Positions 13,701 to 25,700 of a DNA stretch of 64,000 nt are shown here, one piece after another. The DNA is from Acanthaster planci (taxonomy: Eukaryota > Echinodermata > Asteroidea > Valvatida > Acanthasteridae). A program made the translations under genes and the position numbers. Every line of letters begins with the position of its first letter. The stretch's first letter is position 1. Location of the stretch: contig NW_019091358.1 of the NCBI RefSeq assembly GCF_001949145.1, positions 691,227 to 755,226 of the forward strand. The letters are read 5' to 3'. The notes under the pieces are model-generated. The model had not been told where the DNA came from, did no database searches, and saw nothing but the letters and a program-made list of their open reading frames with translations.

Positions 13701-16700
13701 TTGAAAGTTATTAGTGAACCATGTGAGAGTGGAAGGACAAACTGGAAGAACGTATAAGTGAAAGAGGGAGGGAATAGATATGATGTACATGTATGCTCCA
13801 GATCTGCTACTGGTCAACATAAATTGTTTGTAGTTGCTTTTAGACCGATGTCTTATACTGGACAGTAGGCTTACTTGAATGTTAAGAAGGTCAATTTTAA
13901 AATCTAAACACCTGTCTGTGGTATGGGACATGCGTTCCAAGGATGGTGAGATGTTAGTGCTCGAGGTGAATAGTGCTCTTGAAAGATGCTTTAGGGTGTC
14001 TGACATGTTCCTTGCCCTCACAGCATAATGCTTGGAAACATTTTCTGAGAAGATGATGCTTAATGTATGTGGTTCTCGATCTCATTGAATTGTGTGCTGT
14101 TGTGCGATTTTCAGGTCTTATACGATCGCGAGTGCGAGGGGCTGATGCAGCCAGTGCCAGCATCCTCACGTTCCTGGACAGTCACTGCGAGGCAAACGTA
14201 GACTGGCTGCCTCCACTGCTGCATAGAGTTCACCAGGTCAGTCTGGAGTGAGAGACTATTAGGCTGAGGCACCCCCCCATGTCCACAGATGAAGCACTCT
14301 TCCGCCAAGGGTACAAGATTAAAAAGGCCCAGGGAAAAATTTCATACTATAAGCAGGATTAATCCCACCTTAGTCATGTCCTCAATCTTGCAGACGGTTT
14401 GTGATGCACACATTTTGTGTTACCTCGTGTATCAAGGGGGGTAGAGATATATTGGTTCTATATATAAAAAAAAGTCTGGTTGCTGATCTGAAGAATTGTA
14501 ATTTGTATGTACTTATTCTTTCTGCAATATATCTTCTTGTCATTCTGTAAGATGTTTGGGTGCCTTGTGCAATTGTCAGGTTGAGTGATGGGCAGATTGA
14601 AACTTGCAGTGACAATCATTCTAGGTTTCCGTCATTCGATGGGTGGTTTGAGTCCTTGAATAGTACATGTAGCTTACGTTAGAAAATAAATAGATTATGC
14701 TGGGAATCAAAATGTCAGGTCCTCTTATTTTTAAGATATGTCTGCATTTATTTCAGATCACTGAAGTCAGCATAAAGCAGTTTGAAGGAGTTTACATTTG
14801 CGATGATTTCCCTAAAGAGCGTTTTGTGATATGACTAGGTAGTGCAAGTTGAACCATCCAGTTCATGCACATGTAACTACACTCCAATGAGTGTACAGTG
14901 GTTTTCCCATTGAGTATCGGGTAGATGTTATAGGCAAGGTATTTGCATCTTATGCCAAAATAGATGCTCGGTTGGATGTGCCAGAGCACAACTTCGGCAG
15001 CTGATGGACGCTGGGAATTGATCTGAGACCGATAGAATGTTGGAGGCCCTCAGGTGCCTCAGTGCCAAATGTCAGGCATAAGCCCCTGCTATGGAGCTGG
15101 CCAAATCTCTTGTTACCGCGATCAGATTGGGACAAAGATCTGACGTCAGCCAGGCGCAGCCAGGATCGGCAGGTACGTGCAAAGTGAGCGTGATGGCAAG
15201 GAGAAGGCGGGGGGGGGGACGTCAGTATCTGAAGCCGGGTGCCGAGCAAGCTGGACCTGGGATTAATCCCCCCCGTTCCTGATTTTTGAGGAAGAAAAGA
15301 TGGCGTAGTTCTCTGGGGCCGGAAAGACGAAATACCCCCTTCCCTACCCCGCCCCCAGTTCTGGGAAGATTAAAAAAAAAAAACTGGGCCCATAGCGGAG
15401 GCTTTGGAATGACTTTGCAGGTTCGAGGAAGACTGAGACCCACCTGCTAATTTATTTTGGATTTGGCCGATGTCCCTTAAATATCTGAAACTGCTATCAG
15501 TTTCCTGCATAGATGAGGAGGATCGAGGGACGTTTCTTGGCAGAGTGTCTGGGGAGTTCATATCAAGAGGTAGACAGTATGTCGAGCAGAAGTTGAGATT
15601 CTGTAGCCCAGACAGCATGGAATCCTGATGGACTGAAAGGATGTGATCACAGACCATCGGCTAGACCTGTTAACTGACTTGCAGCTTGAACCAAGATTGG
15701 CATCACCCGTTTCCCCTGTGGAGCCCACACTGGGGGACCCTTAGTGTTGCCCTAGTGAGTCTGTTTTTAGAGGCCCACCCCTTCTTTCTGATGATTGTTT
15801 GGAGGGGTGGGGCTGAAGATGATACCCCTTGCACAACAGCAGCGATGATCAGTTACATGTAGGCCCACACTTGCACATTGCAGGCCGTACCTAATAAGTG
15901 GCAATGCTATATTTATGATTCATGCTGCAGGCTGTGTCTACAATAAGCTCAGGAAAAGGATAGTCTTGTCTTGTCAATCATTTTGTCTTACTGAGCACAA
16001 CCTTTGAGTGGAAATGCAAGCTTCAAAAACCCTTCAGTTCATCCCATGTGACACTTCCCCATCCATGCATGTGAAGGGATATTGATGAAACCCCAGAACA
16101 CGAGAAGCACTCACAGTAACAGCACAGTTCGGTCCATCGACTTGAGCAAGCAGTGCAGGCTCTGTACAAGCTAGACATTTATTTTGACGGCCGGGACCGT
16201 GATCAGGCTATTATTGCAGTCATTTGGACGTTAGTTGGTAAATGTTATGGGTGGATGGTGAGGGAGGCCTTGTTTGAACTTCATCAGCAGCTGTCTAGCA
16301 CCCCACATGGCAGAGAGATGACTTTGAATTTCTCGGCCCAAAAGATCGGATTGACTTTCTTTTTTCTTCTCCTCTGTAGAAAGAAAACCTGTTCTCATGC
16401 AATTTCCTGTATTAAAGCTGTAGCTTCACCTTAGTGTTCGCTTTTAAAAGTATCAGAGGTGTGATAATTCAGCTTTTAGCTGATTTCTTGAGCCCTTTTT
16501 GTTTAGATGTTAACCCTGAATTTTGGCTTTTTGAATAAACTATTATAAAGCACACGCATGGTTTGTTTATACACACCTGTTACACACCTTTGAGAGCCGA
16601 GTGCCAGTGTGTGAGTGTTGATATGTGTGGGTGCATCATAGAGCCATAACAGTGTGGGATTCACGGTCTACAGATGGAGGCACCCAGAAGATTTGGCATT

Positions 16701-19700
16701 TCCAGTTTCTTTGTAAATGATCCAAGGCTCAGCACTGACACTGGGCACAGTGTGGGTGTCACCATCCCTTTTAATCACCTTTGTAAAATTAGGCTTCATT
16801 GTGGATAAGAAAGAATGTTTCTCTGGTCTTTTGCCAGTTGTCTAGTCGCTCAAAGGTTCATCACAAGTCTTCTGCTCCCAAATCAAGTCATGGTTCAGGT
16901 GGACTTTGGCAGTCATTCTTGTCCCTTGGTACTTGGGACTGGATTACGTTACTACATAATGCCAAACTCCCCAAGGCTTTAAAATGTCAGTCATATATAT
17001 ACATGCACTGGGCCTATCTTGCATTTCCATGCATTATTGACAGTCAAGGGTCGTTGTGCGGAATTTCATATTTACAATATTAGCATTCGCAACAGATAGA
17101 GCGCTCCTGTACTTGTGTCCTGGTTCCTGAATATTTTCCAACAGCCATTCAAGTTATACAGTGATGATGGGGATAGCAGGCCTGCATTGAAGGGCATCTT
17201 TGCTTTGCCACAATGCAAAGAAGGAAATCCTATAGTCCTCCACAAGAACCCTCTGCCCAAAGAGTGAGAGGTTTTTTTTTCATCTTTCCTCCTGTTTTCT
17301 GTCTCTTTGCAGGATCAGCAAACCGTTGCGAGTCCCTCGATAGATATTATATCCATGCATACATTCAATTACACGGCAGCCATGACAGATCTCAGGGGAG
17401 GTACATACCGTATATCTATACATTCAAGCACTCTGTGTCTAAGAAAACTCATCACCAATGCCATTAACACACAACACGCCATAACAAACTGCATCCTCCA
17501 AACATAACCACTGCTCATAATACATGCACATCTAATGCAAGGGACTGTTCTGTTCTAAGTCTGTCAGTTCTTTGGAATCAGTTCAGGTTGCTTTATTCAC
17601 AGATAGAAGTACAAGGCGTAATGTTGTTAACAGTTCATGTACAGTGACATTTGTTTCATCAAGTATTATTGATTTGGGTTTGACTTTGAAGGGTCCCACC
17701 CTTCTTACCATGACATTCGCCATGGGGCCTGATTGCTAGAGATACTGGTAGGCATACTTGTATTTATGGGTTCGCATACGAAGAGTCTTAGCAGAAGTTA
17801 TCTCCAGGCGCAAAAGATACAAATCAGTACCTAGCACCAGGTTGCTATGGACTGAAAGGCTTGCTTGTCATGGAGCCAGTCATCAACAGGTTCTTGGGCT
17901 TGAACTGTCATCCATGTGTCTGTACCCTGCTATTTAAAACTTAACTGGGAATTTTGGATTTTTTTCGTTTTTTGGTTTTTTTTTACGAACAAGGAGGTTT
18001 TATAATAATCAGGCCCCACAGAACCATGCTGTCTGTAGATAAACTTAGATTTCCTTTTCTGTGATCTCTGTTTAAGAACTTATTGTCGCAATTTAATAAA
18101 CTTCCTTTGAATGACGTAGATTTACATGTACATACACTTGCGGCTGGATGAAAAGGAAACTTGAATTTTGCCAGATAACTCAGATGTGTGAGAATTATCT
18201 GCTTCTTCAATTCGTTTGCTTTTCATTCAGTTTCTATAGATTACACTCTTTTTCAAAAATAATGTACGGTGTATATTTTGTTAATTTCATTTGTTTAAAT
18301 CATCCTCATACTTACATATCTGTTTTCCATTTTTCTTCTTTCCCTCTGTTTGCATCTCGTCAACTTTGGGCAAATGCTCAACACTCATTTGTACAACTCA
18401 TGATGCCATTTCCACCGTAACTGCTTCACGCTGCAAAACTCACGTTGTGAAACTCCTCAAACGCTGTCTGTTCCATCGTTGTGCCGTGAACTTATCCTGT
18501 GTCACCTCCATACCACGGAACTCATTAATTCTACGAAACTCAATTTCACGTGTGTTCAAAACTCACCATGCTTGTAACTTCCTGTGCTGTGAATGGAATT
18601 ACCCATTTGTGCCTGTCTGTGGGGATGTGGAACTCTTCTGAACTTGACACTCGCCTGGCCACCCACAACTACTCACAACTCACAACATGACAACTCAGGA
18701 CAATACTCGTGTTGTGAGTCCTATCATCGATGTCATCAACTTGGATTCCTTTAAATACATAGGTGCTTCTCCCGATCTTCGAGGAGGTAAAACTCAATCA
18801 TTTCTCAAACACATTGATGGTGCATCGTTCTTTTTTATAATATTTCATATTGTCACCGACTGGGGACCAATTTAACCAGAACTTCACCTGTTTTATTTTA
18901 TAACACCTCACCCACAGATTCTATATCTTGATTGGCCGAGAGGAAGTCACATGGCATTCGCTATGTTTGCCATCTTGCTTTTCATGGCCAAAAAAATATA
19001 CCTGTAACAACCAAAATACTGTTCCTGTAGCAACCAAAGAACTTTATTCATGCCCATTGGCATTATGCGCAAATACATACTCATGTGCACGTTCCGAGCA
19101 TCCAAGTGCTATGGCTACAGAGCAGGGTTCAAACATCAGAGGTAGTTTGGAGAAGTACATGTACTAGTAATTTTTCAACCAATTTCTTATTCAAATAGAC
19201 GTACCTATTATGATTAAATTAATCAGTTATTGCTTGAATTAAGCCCGAATCTGTGGGTGAGGTGTTATAAAACAAATATTGACTATATCCTGGTTCAGTT
19301 GAACTAGCCTCTCCCTCTGTGATCTACGGAGTGAGCATTCTGATTTCCCATGGCTTCACCTTGGGAAAATAAAGTGCTCTATGAATCACCTTGAAAAGCT
19401 AGTTTAACTACACTAGTTGAAGCAGTCAATATTTGTATGCTTCTCAGATATACATTCCATCTATCAATGCGCAGTCTTGTGAGTTAACCTGAAGTTGGTT
19501 TAGTTTAACTATGAGTTATTCTTTTTTGTGTCAGCTGAAATTGAGACTTGTCCCATCTGGAATCTTGTTTCAAATTACAAAAATCTGCACTCATTATATG
19601 AATCAATTACATGTTGACAGGCCTTTGCGAGATATCTGTTTATGCACAGAAAACACTTGTCAGTTATGTCAACATGTCACCTCCACCATTTTATGCGATG

Positions 19701-22700
19701 CCAGAATCGCTTCATTTCAAATCTTTCCCTGTGAGGTGTGTTTGATTTCAGCTTGCTTTGCTAGCTGAGAACATTGCAAATTCAAGGTGACCAGGCGTTG
19801 ACAGATTTATTCAAAGAAAAGCAAGTCATGGTGCTCATTTTTTTTATACAACGAAATCTGAGTGGAGAGGGTGTTTATGAGAGCAATCTATCCACCGTAT
19901 CCTTTGGAGCTTGTGGAGCCATTTTGATGGAGGCTGAGCTCAAATTTCCAACTCCTTATTCCTCCACAATGAGATCCCAGATGACATTTCATGAGCTTTT
20001 TTATCACTTGAAGAAACCTCCTCATGAAAAAAAAGCATAAAATCACTTCAATCAGAGTGACGAACAGAAGTCTGGGATTCTCTTAAAGTGAGAATGGGGT
20101 AACATGAACCCTAAGAAAAATAGAGAGTCAATAATCACAATGATCTCATCAGAACTCGGAGGCAGGTGCTTAGATCAGGTTTCAGAGGCAGGTTGTAAAG
20201 GCATTCAAGTACACGAGGTGGGTTTTTTGTTTGTTTTTGGTTGGGTTTTTTTTTCAGAGTTGCATGTTGGATGTACCCCTCTGAACCCATCAAAGGAGAC
20301 ATATTTTCAATCTTGATTTTGGCTGCTTCAGCTTCAAATGTAGAATTTTTTTTAAAGGTCTACCGGTATGTTAAAAAATGTGTAGGAAACATATATGCAA
20401 AGAAGTGTGAAGTTTCCCTTCTCTCAGACCAGAGAAATAATTTTGTCCAGGAATTTTCCGAAGGAGGTTTAGAGGAGAAAATCAGCAAAAATGAGGGATT
20501 CAGGATTACCCGCCCACAATTTTTGCACTGGATTGTGGAAATTTCTTTTTAATATATTTTGGCTATTGAAATTTTTTATTTCTCTCATTAAGTGCTATGG
20601 TTGATTGCTCCTGGCAAATGCATACATCTGTCTCAACTGCATGCTAAATAATAAAAAGGGGAAAGCCTGTCATAGTGTTGATGTTACAATTTGGCTTCTA
20701 CCTGTATAGACCCACAGGTAGACTGATCCATGAATCATTGTCTGGTCTAGCACACTTAGGAAGGAAATCCTCGGCATATCGAAGGTTCGGGTTCAGCAGC
20801 TTTCAGTGAGCCCTACCTGTGTATAACCTGGAGTCTGCCTGGTTATCTTTTTGTATTCATTAGAGTTTGGTTTTAAGGTACCGTACTCTGTAAGTTTTAT
20901 TCAGGCTTTGAGCTAATTATAAGGTAGTGTGGCATGCCCGCAAGTTTTTTCCTCTTTGGGTCTCACAACACTCTTTGAAATCTATGTAAGAACTTTCTAC
21001 AAAGATTTTCAACGTGTACCTTGTAAAATATTTTAAAGGAGTTGGGCTGGTGGGTTACATGTGGGTGTTTTTATGCAATAATATCTGCTTTAGTGTCAGA
21101 TCAGTTCTGAGAATACTACGAATGGTTGATATCATGTTTCTGTAGGTTTTTTTTAAATTTTCTAAAGGAAAAAGCAGGGTTTTTTTTTAAATTAGAATTT
21201 CAAGAAATTATTGCAAGTCTAAGGAACTGAATCTTTTGAAGCTAATTACTAAACTGACAGAACTTTTTAAAGGTGGACTTAATCGTAATTACAGAGCAGC
21301 CAAAGAACATTCAAATTTTATTTTGCTAAAATTTCCAATCTAAACCTGATATGGACAAAAGTAGCCAGAATTTCAAAATCCCACTTAGAGTTGTATTCAG
21401 TGGTTTTAGATAAAGTGAGACTGTGACTGCTGCTTGCGACTGCTGCTCAAGGGTAATGTTGTTTTTTCCAAGGAGAAAAAGAAACATTGTGATTATTAAG
21501 TTTCTTTTTACTTTTTAATGTCATGGGGAAAATCGGACAGTTTTGAGCACCTTGACTTCCCGACAGGTCCTACAGACTGAAGTAATGTTATCCTACTTCA
21601 TCAGTGCCACATCATTAATACCTTCTACACAGTTGGGTCAGTAAAATGTATGTACTTAGCGCAAGTACACCCATACTTACTCCATAGTTAAGGGGACTTC
21701 ACACTCGTTGAAATAAAGTATTATGGAGACAGTTTTTATCCCCAGAACTCTGTCCCAAATTTGCTGACAAATTGTCCCCTAAAACTGAGGCTGGCCTGAG
21801 CGATCATGCCCTGTTTGTGAAAAAAGTGCAATTTACATACATCCTTTCTTTAACGTGTTGAGTTGGTTTGGTCCGCAGGTTTTGATTGGAGCCTACACTT
21901 TAAATGGGAGCACATGCCAGTGGATCAGAGGTCAAGGAGAAAAAACTCTATCGAGCCAATCAGGTGGGTATGTTCATCCAATCAGCTGATGGGATCATTC
22001 CATGTAGGTTCATTAGGCACTCGCACCCAGTCAGATAATTTCTTTAGAGAACACTTGCATACATTTCTACCCGTTTCCCAAATGTTGCTTCTTTGTCAGT
22101 TGTGTGCCACAGGCCATGACTACTTTACCCCCGCGGTGGAAAGCTATGCGTGGTGGTAATTTCATGCCAACACAATACAAAACACTGAAACTAAATGTTT
22201 TCTTCATTCCTATACTTCTAAACTACCAGCGTGTCTAATGCCCAGTGCAGGAGACACTTCTGTGACCTGCAAAAAGAACAGTTTCATCTCAACAGGGTTT
22301 CTTTCAGGTGTGCATGTTGTGCATGTAAACAGTGCTGTTGAGGAATGCAGTTTTCACCACCAACATCCTTTGTGAAGAGTGTATTAGTTTATGCAGAAGT
22401 GCCAAAAGCAACAGACAAAGAAAGTTAATGACCTTGCGGCGTTGACTCAGTTTTTGGCTCTGTTTCTGACATTTAAACTGCTTGTAGGCCAATACTTCTC
22501 AAAGAAAATTCCATGGTTTCTCTTCAGCACCTGCATCCGAAAATATGCACAGAATGCATTTTCTGGTTTTAAATTATTTATCAAAATGTGATTTTTTTCA
22601 TTGCAATTTTAGTCCGATCTTACTCATTAGTCTGGATGGCAGCGAGGTGGCAGCGGTGTAAAAGCCTTGTTAAGAAATTAACCCCCTCCCCCCACAATGT

Positions 22701-25700
22701 TAGACCAGCGCTTTGATTTCTAAAAATTCTCCCAACTTTCAAACATTAAGTGTTCCCAGGTCTACTCTATACTTGTTTGCAGAAAATGAGGTCTTTGTAC
22801 ACCTACCTCATTATTTTTTAATTTAGAGTTTCCCGACTTGTTCAGACTCAGTGGGAAAAAAAAAGAAAAAGCACAGGCCTCCTTGAACTTTTCGAAAAGT
22901 TCTGATAAGAAACTGGGAATTACATGTACTTTAATGTGGACTGAATAAAAGAATGTACCTCTGGGCTAGTACCACACAGTTTGATGCTACACTATCAAAA
23001 TATGATTTCTGTTTTGAGTGAAAACTCCAAGGTCAGGGATGAAAATCAGTTGAAAGAAATCAGTAATTCTGATGTGCAGCTGAGGTTCCTTTATAATTTC
23101 ACTGGTCTTCCAGCACATCAGTGTCCAGTGCCCAGTATTTTAGCCTAGAGGCAGGCACGGTAATCACATTCAAGGCAGAGCTCACTTATCCTGGCCACAG
23201 CCTTGGTCAAGCTTCCGTTGCCGACAAATCAAATCATGCAAATTGTAAATATTTCCAGTCTCCCAGTAACCCACTTTCCTGGTCTCCACATGTGACCTTT
23301 GCACCGTAGTGATATGCATGACCTGCATTTGCCTTATCATATGCAGAGGCATAGCAACCAGAGGGGAGGGGGGTGCAGTGTGGCACCCTCCCCCCCCAAA
23401 TAATTAATTCCAGTCGACAAATAGTGCATTGGTCTGCAAATGAATCTAAAATCGGTACATAAATAAAAGAAGTTGGCCATCAGCATTTCCCCTGAAGCAT
23501 GAAATATACCATTTACATTTTACACAAGTTACACAAGTTGGTAAATTGCATGACACACCCCCCCCCCAGAAAATGCCTTCACTACACTCCTGATCATATG
23601 CAATATTGTCAATGCATGTCACTCCTTTCTAGATCAAGTTGTGGACAATTCTGGTACATTTACATGTACTCAGTGCCCTTTCATGAACATATATGTAATT
23701 ACAAACACGCAAGTGCTCAATCTTATATGGCGTGCCTGGTGTGTGGATTTTTTAGTGAGCAATCATTCAAATTTCTTGTAGCTGCAAACTGTGCACCAGT
23801 TCTTGTAAGATCAAATGTTTATTTGGACAAGGAAATCATGCTTAAATGGCCCCAAATGAATCATTTACTGCAATACCAACATGTTAAAATGCCACTTTTC
23901 CCACCACTTCACACTCAACGTGCGTATTGTCCCTCATGACATGCAGTGAATCTAGATCTACTGGTGGGTCCACTGTACTTTTGTCCAGGGCATAAAACTA
24001 AAATAGGCTCACCAAAATGGTGTACAGACATCAGGAGATATTGTTAGGGTATAAGTGCCGTGAGAGTGCTTGGTTTGGGGTATAATCCACTCGGTGTCAG
24101 TTTCCTGCCAAGCTACTTTGGATGTTTCTTTCAGATGAAACTGAATCTTGCCATGATAGTCAATTGGCTGAATGACCTGCTGAAATCTAATAATGTTTGA
24201 GAGTGCAGACAGGAGGGAACCTGCTGTGCTTGGAACTTGAAACAAAATAAATCAAGTTGGCAATCAAGATCTTTTTCTGGGGTTTGTGAAAAAGGAGAAG
24301 ATGCCATAAATATGACATTGATGTTAGATAATAACCCTTTTGCAAATTAAATTTGAATAAAACCTGATACTCCGAGTTCTTCAAATTCCCTTGAACATAT
24401 AACAGGTTGAATTCTTCATAGTGGAGACACTGTTGCTATGCCTCATGTTTCGGGGCATGCTTTTGCTTAGTTACCTAACCCTCATTGCATTGAGTTCGAC
24501 TCCATGAAAGAGCGACGTCTGAAACCAAGTTGCTCTGGTGTCGTTCCGAGCACCTTCAAGTGACGATCTTTCGCCTGCTGGCACTCCTGGTCACTCCTTA
24601 TTGTTTCAGACATTCAACTTTTGCTGTACTTAATTCAGAATTTCCTTTTAATTTGGTTCGGTGCCACTCTAAAGTGCCTGTCTGAAACGGATGTAAGAAA
24701 TGCCTTGCACCAATACACTTTTTTCAATGGATAAGAAGGGCACAGAGGAACCAGTCCATTTCCAGAGATGGTGGCAGCTATGCTAAGTTTGCCCAGAAAC
24801 ACGAGGTATAACAGCATCTTTAGTCTAGGAAATTCAAATTGTTATGTTGATGTGCAGTCAGATAACTCAGTGTACTAGATTTTATTCAGATTGTAGTCTA
24901 CTCTCAAAAGGCTTATTGAAGGCTTTTTATTACAGGCCTCCGTCAGTGCAGTGTAGAACATAAGGCTTTCACTTTAATACATGTAAGAAACAATAGTGAG
25001 TCTTCCAGAACCGGTTTGAGAAATTTGGGGAGCGGTGAGGGAGCGGAGACCTCTAGACTGAAGTTTGGTCCATTGCCTCCTCTCCTTCCTTTGTAGAATT
25101 TTGCCTGCTACTTGTTTGAGTAAAAAGAATCTCCAGTGTGTGACGTTTATCATGATAATTGGTGTATTTTGTAGTTGTTGCATTGATTTAGTTGGCTTGG
25201 TGCATAGGGTCAGGCAGTGGAGGAAATTAAAAGAGTCACCAGACAGAAGTTAAATAAACAAAGAATTCCAAATAGGATGGGCTCATTTGAATTGCTCAAA
25301 TCTATCCCGGAGTGGAAATATTTGGCCTCCTTCACATTTTTCAATGACAATATTTTGAAGGGAAATCAGCTATTTTAAATTTAATTTCTGGAAATGGTTT
25401 TGCAACTAATGGGGGCCATACAGCAGTGAAGATTGTGGACTGGGTTTGACCATTGATTTATGGGGGATGTATTTAAAGTTGAAGCTGAAATTCCAGTGGC
25501 TTGTTGATTTCCATTTTAACAGCATTTGCTTGGGGGGGGAATTGTCTGTCACTGTTTAAAGAGGATTTCATTTCTTTCAATTATTTTTACTAATTTCATT
25601 TACGGCTTGTTTTCTTTAACAAAAAGGACACCCATGATTGCAGGTGGACTGTTTGTCATAAATAAAGGCTGGTTCAACAAGCTCGGGAAATACGACACCG

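Larger units (their letters stand above)
11875..14114. other. GALNT2 intron C-D (2240 bp)
   Basis: Holds a hAT-like MITE (12471-12968) and a (TTTG)n microsatellite (13475-13525). The rest is without recognisable features. Confidence 0.8.
18787..21878. other. GALNT2 intron E2-F (3092 bp)
   Basis: Contains a 26-bp-TIR element (18895-19272) and a second inverted pair directly after it (19273-19435). The remainder, about 19440-21878, is AT-rich without recognised features. Confidence 0.8.

Noticed and set aside
13578-14021. 147-codon minus-strand frame
   Set aside because: Low-complexity composition, no motif, and lies in a GALNT2 intron.
14237-21878. a third or fourth alternative E-type exon
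   Set aside because: Read through both introns for a frame ending D-L-R-G-G or similar followed by GT; none found besides E1 and E2.
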